Origin: Acidimicrobiia bacterium | GTDB taxonomy: Bacteria; Acidobacteriota; Terriglobia; Bryobacterales; Bryobacteraceae | NCBI GenBank assembly: GCA_016871315.1 | Contig: VFZE01000021.1 | Location: 29,728-93,727 of the forward strand | Reading direction: 5' to 3' | Length of the DNA: 64,000 nt | Shown here: one piece after another, positions 34,931-42,701 of the stretch | Position numbering within the stretch: the first letter of the stretch is position 1 | How the letters are laid out: each line of letters starts with the position of its first letter | Notes under the pieces: model-generated | Database searches by the model: none | What the model was told of the DNA's origin: nothing | The model's input: the letters and a program-made list of their open reading frames with translations, nothing else | Translations under genes and position numbers: made by a program

Positions 34931-35973
34931 CGTGATGCGGCGGCACGGGCGCGGGCTATCTCCTCGCAGGCGCCGAGCGCGGTCTGGCATTCGGCGTGGC
35001 TAACGTCGTAGTGGGTCACCATGCGCATGAGGGTCCCGGCGACGGCGTTGGCCAGCACGCCGCGTTGTTTCAGCGCGGCGCTGAACTCGGCCCCGGTCAG
35101 TCCGCTGCCGGCTACGTCGAAGATCAGGATGTTGGTCTCCACCTTCGCCGGCTCGATGCGGATGCCTTCGATCTTCGATAAGCCTTCGGCGAGGAAGCGC
35201 GCGTTCGCGTGGTCCTCGTGGAGGCGCTTCGGCATCTCCTCCAGTGCAATCAAGCCGGGTGCGGCCAGCACCCCCGCCTGGCGCATTCCGCCGCCGAGCC
35301 GCTTGCGGTACAGCCGGCCGCGGTCCATCGCCTCTTGCGTGCCAACCAGCATGGAGCCGGCAGGCGCGCCCAGCGCCTTCGACAGACAGAACATCACCGA
35401 GTCCACCTTGCGCACGATGTCGCTCACCGGCCGGCCAAGCGCGGCGGCGGCATTAAATACCCGCGCTCCGTCCATGTGAACCGGAAGCCCGCGCTCATGC
35501 GCGCCGTCGCAGAGGGCTTCGATCTCGGAGATCGGTGTGACCGTGCCGCCGGCCATGTTGTGCGTGTTTTCGATCTCGATTAAACCGGTAGGAGCCCAGT
35601 GCGGACCCAGCGGGCGGATCTCCTTTTGAATTTGCTGCCAGCGCAGGACGCCACCCTCGGCGAAGATGGGCCGCGCCAGGCAGCCGCTGAACCAGCCCAT
35701 CATCGCCAGCTCATAGTTCAGAATGTGACAGCGCGATTCGCAGATCACCTCCTCGCCGTGCTGCGTGTGCAGCTTAATGGCGATGGTGTTGCCCATGGTG
35801 CCGGTCGGCACAAGCAGTCCGGCCTCTTTGCCGAGAATCTCGGCGGCGCGCGCCTCCAGGCGGTTGACGGTAGGATCTTCCTGGTAGACGTCGTCGCCCA
35901 CTTCGGCCTCGGACATGGCGCGGCGCATGGCGGCGGTGGGTTTGGTGACGGTATCGCTGCGGAGATCGATCAT
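34927..35973 (-). CDS. ltaE: Low-specificity L-threonine aldolase
   Basis: 348 residues. IDLRSDTVTKPTAAMRRAM at the N-terminus is diagnostic of the PLP-dependent threonine aldolase family. Further motifs are VGDDVYQEDPTVNRLEARAA, PTGTMGNTIAIKLHT, HMDGARVFNAAAALGRP and the Schiff-base lysine in FCLSKALGAPAGS. It cleaves threonine or allo-threonine to glycine and acetaldehyde. It is the last gene of a leftward trio after hemW and a methyltransferase, 5 nt after the latter. Confidence 0.93.
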   Translation of the reverse strand: MIDLRSDTVTKPTAAMRRAMSEAEVGDDVYQEDPTVNRLEARAAEILGKEAGLLVPTGTMGNTIAIKLHTQHGEEVICESRCHILNYELAMMGWFSGCLARPIFAEGGVLRWQQIQKEIRPLGPHWAPTGLIEIENTHNMAGGTVTPISEIEALCDGAHERGLPVHMDGARVFNAAAALGRPVSDIVRKVDSVMFCLSKALGAPAGSMLVGTQEAMDRGRLYRKRLGGGMRQAGVLAAPGLIALEEMPKRLHEDHANARFLAEGLSKIEGIRIEPAKVETNILIFDVAGSGLTGAEFSAALKQRGVLANAVAGTLMRMVTHYDVSHAECQTALGACEEIARARAAASR

Positions 35974-35978
35974 GGTGA

Positions 35979-36875
35979 TTAGATCAATGCCAGTTTTCGG
36001 AGCAATCTGACCAGCCTGCTGGTTTGGTAGCGCTTCAGGTCATTGTCGCATTGCTGCTTGGTGATCCGGTAGTAATCGATGAGGTCGCGGGCCGCGGCCT
36101 GCGAAAAGGCAAAATCCCCCTTCCGGGCCGCGATCGGCAAGGACCAACGCTCCGAGTGCAAGATACCGAATCGCGGCTCATCTTCCGCGTATGTGCGTAT
36201 GGTTGTAAAGCCGTGCGCACCGAGCATCTCCTTTAAAGCGCCTTCGTTGAACTCGCGCATCTCCAGCGCGTCGCCTCCCCATTGCACGTGGAACACCGGG
36301 TCATCAAACACCTGAATCGCTCCGCCGCGCGTACGGTTTATCAACGTTACCTTATCCCCAAGGCGGACGAATCCGAAGTCATGAATCTCCGGATAGTGCT
36401 CCTTCATCGAACTCTCGACCGAGTAGGGAACGGTCAGTAAGAGCAGACCTGTGGGCTTCAGTAGTTGGAAAGCCGAAGCGAAAACGCGTTCCACAGGTGG
36501 CGTCACGTGCTCGAACACTTCGCTGGAAACAATAAAGTCGAATGTGCCCAAAGCGTGGCCGGGCGGATCGGCGAGATCGAACCGCGGCTCTCTGTGGTGG
36601 AAAGTGTCCCGGTAGTCGAACTTCTGGGCCAGGATGTCCGCGTACTGCGGCGGATCACTTGTCCCAAGCCCGCGAATGCTCTTGATGCGGGGAAATTCGT
36701 TGACGGTCAAGGCCACTCCGAACAACTCCAGCGATAAGGCCCTCAGCATGGCGCGCGTCCGGACATTTGATCCGCAGAAATTGCAGCTGGGAGTCTCTCG
36801 ATCGAGAGGGCCGGACGGGTCCGCATTCTCACGCCCACAGAGGTTGCACAGGAACACCGGGGCGCCGTCAATCAT
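35979..36875 (-). CDS. SAM-dependent methyltransferase with N-terminal zinc site
   Basis: 298 residues. The first 40 hold two CxxC pairs (CNLCGRENADP and CNFCGSNVRTRAM), likely a zinc ribbon. A class I methyltransferase follows, with RIKSIRGLGTSDPPQYADIL, the acidic FDFIVSSEVFEHVTPPVERV and LKPTGLLLLTVPYSVE. Such proteins often methylate sugars or lipids in surface-polysaccharide clusters, but here the gene is between hemW and ltaE (ATGA overlap with hemW). Substrate unknown. Confidence 0.8.
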   Translation of the reverse strand: MIDGAPVFLCNLCGRENADPSGPLDRETPSCNFCGSNVRTRAMLRALSLELFGVALTVNEFPRIKSIRGLGTSDPPQYADILAQKFDYRDTFHHREPRFDLADPPGHALGTFDFIVSSEVFEHVTPPVERVFASAFQLLKPTGLLLLTVPYSVESSMKEHYPEIHDFGFVRLGDKVTLINRTRGGAIQVFDDPVFHVQWGGDALEMREFNEGALKEMLGAHGFTTIRTYAEDEPRFGILHSERWSLPIAARKGDFAFSQAAARDLIDYYRITKQQCDNDLKRYQTSRLVRLLRKLALI

Positions 36876-37948
36876 AGGAACTCTTGAAAAACCTCGTTCG
36901 ACAATAACACGCCGCGCGGCGTGAGCCGCAGCAGGTCGCCTTCCTGCTCCAGCAGGCGGTTCTGTTTGAGCCGCTCTATGGCTTCGGCATGCCGTGCAAG
37001 GTCGGCGGGCCTTGCGCGGACGCCTTCGGTAAGGCGCAGACCGACCCAGAAGCGTTCACTCTCGCGGGCGCGCTGGCGCTCCACAACGACGCCGCGTCCG
37101 CTGACGTATTCTCGAACCTCGTCCGTGTTCTGCCAGCGGATGCCGCCGTCGAAGCTGTGTGCGTCGACACCGAAGCCGGCGTAGGGTTCCAGCCGCCAGT
37201 ATTTCAGGTTATGCCGCGACTCGTGGCCAGGCTTGGCGAAGTTAGAGATTTCGTAGCGTGCCAGGCCCAGCCCGGCAAGTTCTCTTACGGCGGCTTCGTA
37301 GAATTCGGCTACCTGCTCTTCATCCGGCACGCGCGCCGCGCCGTACCGTGGACCTTCCCGCAGAATCTCGAGGCCAAGCCGCGAGTCCTCGTCCACCTCC
37401 AGCATGTACACCGAGACGTGCGGAGGTTGGAGCCGTTCAATCCAGTCAATCGATGCAAACCAGCTGTCGAGACTCTGCGCCGCCAGACCCGCAATGAGAT
37501 CGATATTGATGTCCTCGATGCCCACCCCTCGCAGGATCGCTATCTCTCGCTCCACGATTTCCGCGGTGTGCTTGCGGCCCGTCAGCCGCAGCTCCTCCTC
37601 GACAAAGGACTGCACGCCAAGACTGACGCGCGTTATGCCTGCACGGCGCCAGCCGGCGGCCAACTCCGCCGTGATGCCGCCCGGCGCGGCTTCGATGGTG
37701 GCTTCCGTCCACGGCTTGCCAGGAACACCGGCTAGAATCCGCTCCAGATCGGCCGGCGGCAGGCGGCTGGGCGTGCCGCCACCCAGGTAAACGCTTTCCG
37801 GCGTCCAGCGCCATGGGTGACGGGCGATTTCCTGCTCCAGCGCATCCAGGTAACGCCCCTCAAGCTCAGCCGGCAGAACGCCGCTCGCGAAATTGCAGTA
37901 GGTGCACTTCTGCGCGCAAAAAGGGTAGGAAATGTAGACGCCGGGCAC
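36872..37948 (-). CDS. hemW: HemW-type radical SAM protein
   Basis: 358 residues from a GTG start. YISYPFCAQKCTYCNFASG contains the CxxxCxxC cluster motif with a fourth cysteine position typical of HemW/HemN-like proteins. GGGTPSRLPPADLERIL, GVEDINIDL-type GIEDINIDLIAGLAAQS and YEISNFAKPGHESRHNLKYW are HemW family signatures. HemW is a heme chaperone that was long annotated as oxygen-independent coproporphyrinogen oxidase. First gene of the trio with the methyltransferase and ltaE. Confidence 0.9.
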   Translation of the reverse strand: MPGVYISYPFCAQKCTYCNFASGVLPAELEGRYLDALEQEIARHPWRWTPESVYLGGGTPSRLPPADLERILAGVPGKPWTEATIEAAPGGITAELAAGWRRAGITRVSLGVQSFVEEELRLTGRKHTAEIVEREIAILRGVGIEDINIDLIAGLAAQSLDSWFASIDWIERLQPPHVSVYMLEVDEDSRLGLEILREGPRYGAARVPDEEQVAEFYEAAVRELAGLGLARYEISNFAKPGHESRHNLKYWRLEPYAGFGVDAHSFDGGIRWQNTDEVREYVSGRGVVVERQRARESERFWVGLRLTEGVRARPADLARHAEAIERLKQNRLLEQEGDLLRLTPRGVLLSNEVFQEFL

Positions 37949-38059
37949 GACTCAACTACCCACACTAACAAATACATTCGCAAGGCAGGCGAAAAAAATC
38001 GCTGCCCCCGCTAACGAAACAGTTGCGTAGTAGTCAAACAAACAGGCATAGTGGATCCA
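37949..38059. other. Short upstream region of hemW, no gene
   Basis: AT-richer spacer between the hemW GTG and the BlaI fragment. It carries the hemW promoter presumably, and on the other strand the ruined promoter of the former BlaI-type gene. I see no feature precise enough to mark. Confidence 0.35.
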
Positions 38060-38119
38060 ATGCCCGCACCGAAGCTCACACCGCTGGAACTGCAGATCAA
38101 GGAGGCTCTCTGGAAGCGG
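38060..38119 (+). pseudogene. BlaI/MecI-type repressor, N-terminal stub
   Basis: ATG at 38060 opens PKLTPLELQIKEALWKR, which is the standard first helix of BlaI/MecI/CopY-family winged-helix repressors. After 20 codons the frame passes into an oppositely oriented transposase fragment. The rest of the gene is gone. Confidence 0.62.
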
Positions 38120-38218
38120 TCACGCCCAGTTCTCGCACCGTGCTCACATAATCCCGGGCGTCATATCCCTTGTCGCCGCCGAGCGTGATTTTCTTGTTCC
38201 GCTCCGTCAGATCGCCGG
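38120..38218 (-). mobile_element. Fragment of a DDE transposase (IS5/IS4-like)
   Basis: The minus frame reads GDLTERNKKITLGGDKGYDA followed by RDYVSTVRELGVT. DKGYD with the preceding basic stretch matches the second catalytic aspartate region of DDE-type IS4/IS5-group transposases. Only about 33 residues remain, with no ends or inverted repeats seen. It is wedged between two other gene fragments. Confidence 0.6.
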
Positions 38219-38224
38219 CGACGG

Positions 38225-38389
38225 GAAAAGCTCAAACCCCCACGCGCTGGCTTCCGTCTCCGATGTGGTGATTACCGGGTATTCTTCGATCTCCATGGTG
38301 AGGACGCCATCCACATTACCGCTGTGAAGAACCGCCGCGACGCTTACCGCTGGACCACGCCGTGCACGGCCTCCAATTGTCAACGGTAG
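38225..38389 (+). pseudogene. RelE/ParE-type toxin, C-terminal fragment
   Basis: EKLKPPRAGFRLRCGDYRVF continuing FDLHGEDAIHITAVKNRRDA and ending TAG at 38387-38389. (F)RLRxGDYRVFF and VKNRRDAYR are the core of the RelE/ParE toxin fold. The N-terminal half and any antitoxin are missing, and the last dozen residues diverge from the family. The promoter for the next operon begins inside this fragment. Confidence 0.7.
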
Positions 38390-38405
38390 GAGAATTTCGT
38401 ATATA
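38377..38405 (+). promoter_or_regulatory. Promoter of the FHA/ExbB/kinase operon
   Basis: TTGTCA (38377-38382), 17 nt, TATATA (38400-38405); an overlapping TATACT at 38402-38407 is also possible. It is about 27 nt upstream of the GTG start at 38432, which has GGAG six nt before it. The -35 lies within the remnant toxin reading frame. Confidence 0.6.
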
Positions 38406-38431
38406 CTGATTGGCTCGCATCGGAGACGGGC

Positions 38432-38860
38432 GTGAGAGAGAGTCAGCGTCGATACACCATCGGACGGGAGATTTCCTGCGATATCCCGGTGGCTGACGAT
38501 TCCGTCAGCAGGCTCCACGCCCAGCTCACCATTGTTGGTCCGAATCGTTTTCTGCTCACCGACTGCAATTCCAGCAACGGCACGACGGTGATCCGGAACG
38601 GCGTTCCGCAGCCCGTGCGGGAGGAGATCGTCACGGCCGCGGACGTGGTCCGGTTCGGTGGCGTTACGCTGCCGATGCAAGAAATGCTGGCGTTGTTGCA
38701 GGAAAAGCACGGAATTCCCGAATCGGAGATATTTCCATCCAGGAGGCTGGATCCGGCGCCCGCTCCGCTGCCGGAGCCCGCTCACGGCCGAAGCTTGGAG
38801 CGATGCCAGTGCGGTTCCATCAAAGTGAAGGGGGAGACATGTTTAGTATGCCGGGCGTGA
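38432..38860 (+). CDS. FHA-domain protein with C-terminal zinc ribbon
   Basis: 142 residues from GTG 38432, with GGAG six nt upstream. The FHA fold is complete for phosphothreonine binding: YTIGREISCDIPVADDSVSR then LHAQL and CNSSNGTTV (GR, SRxHA and NG motifs). A proline-rich linker leads to CQCGSIKVKGETCLVC, a four-cysteine zinc ribbon at the very end. First gene of the seven-gene operon; its last 22 nt overlap the ExbB-like gene. Likely a phospho-reader bringing kinase substrates together with the membrane unit. Confidence 0.85.
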   Translation: MRESQRRYTIGREISCDIPVADDSVSRLHAQLTIVGPNRFLLTDCNSSNGTTVIRNGVPQPVREEIVTAADVVRFGGVTLPMQEMLALLQEKHGIPESEIFPSRRLDPAPAPLPEPAHGRSLERCQCGSIKVKGETCLVCRA

Positions 38861-39639
38861 ACCGGGCGGAGCTGCCGCTTGCCCAGCAAGGATTGCCGGC
38901 GCGGCTGGTGCTGTTGGGCGTGGCGGCGCTTGCGGGATGTTTCTTTGTCGGGTTGATGACGATTCTGCTGCCCAGAAACGGGCCGGCTGCGACGATGCTG
39001 CTGGACTACGCGGACTTGAGTCCGTTTCCCTATCCGTTCACGGTGCAGAACCTCATGCACGTGCTGTTCTTTGTGGGACTGGGGGAACTGTTCGTTCGCT
39101 CGCGCACGGCGCAATGGGAGATGAGGTTTCTCAGCCGGGGCTTCCTGCCCGAGGATGACCAGACGGTGCTTCAGGCGCATGATCTGGGGCCCATCCGCAG
39201 ACAGGTGGCCAAGCTGTTTGACGGTGACAACGGGTTCCTGCCGTCGCTGATCGATATCTCCATACTTCAGTTTCAAGCCGGGCGCTCGGTGGATCAGACG
39301 GTCAGCGTGCTGAACAGCAGCCTGGAGCTCATCGCGCATCGTTTGGACTTGCGCTACCAGCTGATCCGCTACCTGGCGTGGCTGATTCCGACGCTCGGCT
39401 TTATCGGCACGGTGGTGGGAATCGCCGGCGCGATGGCCTATGTGAAATCGCAAGGAGTGGATCTGGACCAGATCGGCGCCAACCTCGCTATCGCCTTCAA
39501 TACGACGATCGTCGCCTTAATCCAGGCCGCCGTGCTCGTGCTGGGCATCCATGAGGTCCAGAAACGGGAAGAACAGAGCCTGAACCTGGCGGGCAATTAT
39601 TGCCTGCGCAATCTGGTCAACAGGCTCTACGCCGGATAA
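38839..39639 (+). CDS. MotA/TolQ/ExbB-family proton channel subunit
   Basis: 266 residues from ATG 38839, chosen because AAGGGGGAG precedes it. Four membrane segments: RLVLLGVAALAGCFFVGLM, FTVQNLMHVLFFVGLGELFV, AWLIPTLGFIGTVVGIAGAM and LAIAFNTTIVALIQAAVLVL. The last two carry the ExbB/TolQ signature (LGFIGTVVGIAGAM, then AFNTTIVALI). Between helices 2 and 3 there is a cytoplasmic segment of about 120 residues. With the next gene it should form a proton-driven stator such as those of ExbBD, TolQR or MotAB. Confidence 0.85.
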   Translation: MFSMPGVNRAELPLAQQGLPARLVLLGVAALAGCFFVGLMTILLPRNGPAATMLLDYADLSPFPYPFTVQNLMHVLFFVGLGELFVRSRTAQWEMRFLSRGFLPEDDQTVLQAHDLGPIRRQVAKLFDGDNGFLPSLIDISILQFQAGRSVDQTVSVLNSSLELIAHRLDLRYQLIRYLAWLIPTLGFIGTVVGIAGAMAYVKSQGVDLDQIGANLAIAFNTTIVALIQAAVLVLGIHEVQKREEQSLNLAGNYCLRNLVNRLYAG

Positions 39640-39646
39640 TGCGCCG

Positions 39647-40327
39647 ATGAGGAGGAGAGGCAGCCGGGAAGTCAATATCTTCAACCTGTCGATGCTGGAC
39701 GTAATCTGCGGTGCGCTTGGCGCGGTGCTGATCATCATGGTGGCGTTGTCCCAGCGTCCGGAGCAGGCCAAGGAATGTCCGGAATGCCCGCCTCGGAGAG
39801 AGTGCCCGCCACAGAAGGAATGCCCGCCTGAGGGTGTGAGCCGCAAGGAATACGATGAGCTGAAAAAGGAGGTGAATCAGCTTCGCGGCAGGCTGCCGTT
39901 CGTCGTCGGGATCTCGTGGCTGCACCAGGTGAACATTGACCTGTACGTGGAAGACAGCACGGGGAAGATGGAGCCGCCCACCCTTCAAAAAAGGCAATGG
40001 CCGTACTGGCCAGGCGAGGTCGCCATCGACCGGTCGAAAACGCCAGGATATGAGGTATGGATGGTCCGCGACGCAGGTTTGGGCGAATTCAAGTATCGGG
40101 TGATCATTAAGCTGATGGATACTCAGGTAGGACCCGGCGCGAGCATCCCCGTCTATGCGTACGTCATGTTCAGGGAGCAACTCATCGCCCTGGGCTATGT
40201 GCGGCTGACTGCCCAGAACCGCATGATCCACGCGGCGACCCTGGGCATCACGCCGCAAGGCAAGCTGACAGTCGCTCCCCAGCTGGGGCTGGAAGCCGAG
40301 GCCGGGCTGGAAAAATACAGGCCTTAG
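39647..40327 (+). CDS. ExbD/MotB-like single-pass membrane protein with unknown outer domain
   Basis: 226 residues. One N-terminal membrane helix, NLSMLDVICGALGAVLIIMV, preceded by a basic cytoplasmic tail. The aspartate at residue 18 sits at the cytoplasmic edge of the helix, as in ExbD, TolR and MotB where it carries the proton. After the helix comes a cysteine-proline stretch (ECPECPPRRECPPQKECPP), then a coiled segment and a beta-rich domain of about 140 residues that I do not recognise. It is 7 nt downstream of the ExbB-like gene. Partnership with it is inferred from topology, order and the aspartate. Confidence 0.75.
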   Translation: MRRRGSREVNIFNLSMLDVICGALGAVLIIMVALSQRPEQAKECPECPPRRECPPQKECPPEGVSRKEYDELKKEVNQLRGRLPFVVGISWLHQVNIDLYVEDSTGKMEPPTLQKRQWPYWPGEVAIDRSKTPGYEVWMVRDAGLGEFKYRVIIKLMDTQVGPGASIPVYAYVMFREQLIALGYVRLTAQNRMIHAATLGITPQGKLTVAPQLGLEAEAGLEKYRP

Positions 40328-40339
40328 GAGGGAATCGGA

Positions 40340-40879
40340 ATGGCGAGCAGTATGACAAGGTGCGCGGAGGGCCATTACTTCGACACCGGCAAACACGTGT
40401 CTTGCCCCTGGTGCGAAAAAGGTGAAGGAGCGCCGGACGGCAAGACGCGAAAACTGGAGCCTTCACCCGCGCCTGCGCCTCCGGAGCCAAGAAGGGAATC
40501 TTCCGCCGGAGCGACCCGCAGGCTGGATCAGACCCCAACCGGAACTCGTCCCGTCGTAGGCTGGCTGGTCTGCGTGGAAGGGCCGGACAAGGGACGGGAT
40601 TTCCGGCTTCACCCGGAGAAGAACTTCCTCGGCCGCGATTCGTCGATGGATGTGTGCCTCTCCCAGGATGCGGCCATATCCCGGCACCGGCATGCCACCG
40701 TCATCTACGACCCAAAGAAGAAAGACTTCTGGCTGCAGCCCGGAGATGCCGAGGGGCTGGTTTATCTGAATGGGAATCTGGTGAACACGCCGACGCAGGT
40801 GTCGGCGTACGAACTGGTGGAACTCGGCAACAGCAAGCTTGTGCTGGTGCCTTTCGACAATGAGCGCTATCCGCTGTGA
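40340..40879 (+). CDS. FHA-domain protein with N-terminal zinc ribbon
   Basis: 179 residues; AGGAGG seven nt before ATG. N-terminal CAEGHYFDTGKHVSCPWC is zinc-ribbon-like. A Pro/Ala-rich linker joins it to an FHA domain at about residues 75-175: FRLHPEKNFLGRDSSMDVCL, then AAISRHRHATVIYD and VYLNGNLV (GR, SRHRHA and NG). A second phospho-reader in the operon, with the zinc ribbon at the opposite end from the first. It ends GTGA-overlapping with the phosphatase gene. Confidence 0.85.
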   Translation: MASSMTRCAEGHYFDTGKHVSCPWCEKGEGAPDGKTRKLEPSPAPAPPEPRRESSAGATRRLDQTPTGTRPVVGWLVCVEGPDKGRDFRLHPEKNFLGRDSSMDVCLSQDAAISRHRHATVIYDPKKKDFWLQPGDAEGLVYLNGNLVNTPTQVSAYELVELGNSKLVLVPFDNERYPL

Positions 40880-41952
40880 ACCCGTTCCTCACGGCAAGCG
40901 CGCAGCACATCGGCCGGAGGGCGGAGCAGCAGGATGCTTTCGGCTTTTCCGATGCCGGCGCACGTCGCGCCGCGGCCGGCTGCCAGCTGGTAATTGTGGC
41001 CGACGGCATGGGGGGCCACGCCAACGGCGCCGAGGCTTCCACGCTGGCCGTGGAAACCTTCCTGAGCGAGTACCGGCGTAAGGAGCCCGGCGAGCAGGCC
41101 GGGACGGCGCTGGAGCAATGCCTGCGCGCGGCAAATGCAGCTGTGCACGATCTGGCGGCGCGGCTGGGTGTGCCCGGCAACGTGGGCACGACGCTCACCG
41201 CGGCGGAACTGGGTCCGCAAGGCTTGCACTGGGTTTCGGTGGGCGACAGTCCCCTGTATCTGTTCCGCGGCGGGGAACTGGTTCAGCTCAACACGGAACA
41301 CGTTTACGGCCGCGATCTGGATTCTCGGCAAGAGCGTGGGGAGATCGGTATACAGGAGGCGGCGGATCATCCCGAGAGGGAATCTTTGACCAGCTACGTG
41401 GGAGGGAGCGAGCTGGGTGAAGTGGACCGCAATTTGCGAGCGCTTCCCCTGCGTCCGGGGGATCAGGTCGTGCTTGCTAGTGACGGCCTTTCCAAGGTTC
41501 TCGATGAAAGTCAAATCGCGCGGGCATGGAAAGCCGGCGCGGAAAAGGCCCCGCAACTATTGGTGGGCCTCGTGCTGCAACGGCAGGTTCGAGGACAGGA
41601 TAACGTGACCATCTGCCTGGCCGGCGTTCCAGCTTCAGCTCCAAAGCCGGCGCCCTTACCACTGGCACACGCGGCGCCCGAACCGCCGGAACAGAGTCCG
41701 CCGCCGGGCCCGATGCGGTTCTACTGGCTGGCGGCGATCATTGCCGCTCTCGTTGCCGGCATCGCCGGCTGGAAGCTGATGGGCCCTTCCAGGGATGCCT
41801 CGTTCGGACCGTCGGTGAGTGTTCCAGCCAGCGGCACCCAGGTTCGGGAAGGTGAGTCGATCGCCGCAGAACACGTTCCGCCGTTGGAAAAGAGAACCGC
41901 AGGCGCGGAACCACCAGCGCCGCCGGTGGAGGAAGTGCAGAAGCCGAGGTGA
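40876..41952 (+). CDS. PP2C-family Ser/Thr phosphatase, membrane-anchored
   Basis: 358 residues from GTG 40876, overlapping the upstream stop (GTGA). Catalytic-domain motifs: RRAEQQDAFG, VIVADGMGGHANGAEAS, WVSVGDSPLYLF, LASDGLSKVLDE and GQDNVTICLAG, which supply the metal-binding aspartates. A proline-rich linker is followed by one membrane segment (FYWLAAIIAALVAGIAGWKL) and a short outer tail, so the catalytic domain faces the cytoplasm. It should reverse the action of the kinase encoded two genes downstream. Confidence 0.9.
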   Translation: MNPFLTASAQHIGRRAEQQDAFGFSDAGARRAAAGCQLVIVADGMGGHANGAEASTLAVETFLSEYRRKEPGEQAGTALEQCLRAANAAVHDLAARLGVPGNVGTTLTAAELGPQGLHWVSVGDSPLYLFRGGELVQLNTEHVYGRDLDSRQERGEIGIQEAADHPERESLTSYVGGSELGEVDRNLRALPLRPGDQVVLASDGLSKVLDESQIARAWKAGAEKAPQLLVGLVLQRQVRGQDNVTICLAGVPASAPKPAPLPLAHAAPEPPEQSPPPGPMRFYWLAAIIAALVAGIAGWKLMGPSRDASFGPSVSVPASGTQVREGESIAAEHVPPLEKRTAGAEPPAPPVEEVQKPR

Positions 41953-42701
41953 GCGCGCCTTTCCTGTTTCAGACCGACATGATGTGTGAAGCCGGAGGGC
42001 GCACGGTGAACGAGGACTACTGCAACTTCCTTCTGCGGAAGGAGGCGGTTTGCTGGGTTCTGGCCGATGGACTGGGCGGCCACGGTGGAGGAGAAGTTGC
42101 GTCCCAGATTGCCAGCGATACCGTTCTTTCCTTGTTCGCGGAGGCTTCGGAGTTCGGCGCCGACCCCTTGCGGGCATACATGGACAAGGCGGCGGCCGGG
42201 CTGGCGGCGCACCAGGCATCCGATCCCCGGCTGGCGAGGATGGCGACAACGCTGGTAGTCCTGCTGTCCGACTACCGGTCCGCATTGTGGGCCCACATCG
42301 GAGACTCCCGGCTGTATCACTTCCGCGACGGAGCCGTCATCCACCAGACCAAGGACCACAGCGTGGCCCAGGCGCTTTGCGACCGCGGCGAGATCGCGCC
42401 CGGCGAGATCCGGCATCACGCCGATCGAAGCAGTCTGCGGAGAAGCCTCGGCAAAGGAGAGCCGGCCGTGCTGCCGCTGCCGGTTGCCTTGAGATCCGGC
42501 GATGCGTTTCTGCTGGCTAGCGATGGTTTTTGGGAATATGTAACGGAAACGGAAATGGAGGTGGAGTTGTCGAAAGCGGCTGGCCCGGCCGGCTGGCTGC
42601 AAGGCATGCGATCGCGGCTGAAACGGAAAGCCTCCGGCGATTTCGACAATTACAGCGCCGTGGCCGTGATGGCCATGGCTGGAGAGGAGGGACAATCGTG
42701 A
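41949..42701 (+). CDS. PP2C-family Ser/Thr phosphatase, soluble
   Basis: 250 residues from GTG 41949 (GTGA overlap at both ends). Motifs: AGGRTVNEDYCNF, WVLADGLGGHGGGEVAS, WAHIGDSRLYHFRDGAV, LLASDGFWEYV and GDFDNYSAVAV. No membrane segment. It differs substantially from the first phosphatase (LADGLGG versus VADGMGG, a shorter C-terminus), so it is not a recent duplicate and may have a distinct substrate. Confidence 0.9.
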   Translation: MSAPFLFQTDMMCEAGGRTVNEDYCNFLLRKEAVCWVLADGLGGHGGGEVASQIASDTVLSLFAEASEFGADPLRAYMDKAAAGLAAHQASDPRLARMATTLVVLLSDYRSALWAHIGDSRLYHFRDGAVIHQTKDHSVAQALCDRGEIAPGEIRHHADRSSLRRSLGKGEPAVLPLPVALRSGDAFLLASDGFWEYVTETEMEVELSKAAGPAGWLQGMRSRLKRKASGDFDNYSAVAVMAMAGEEGQS

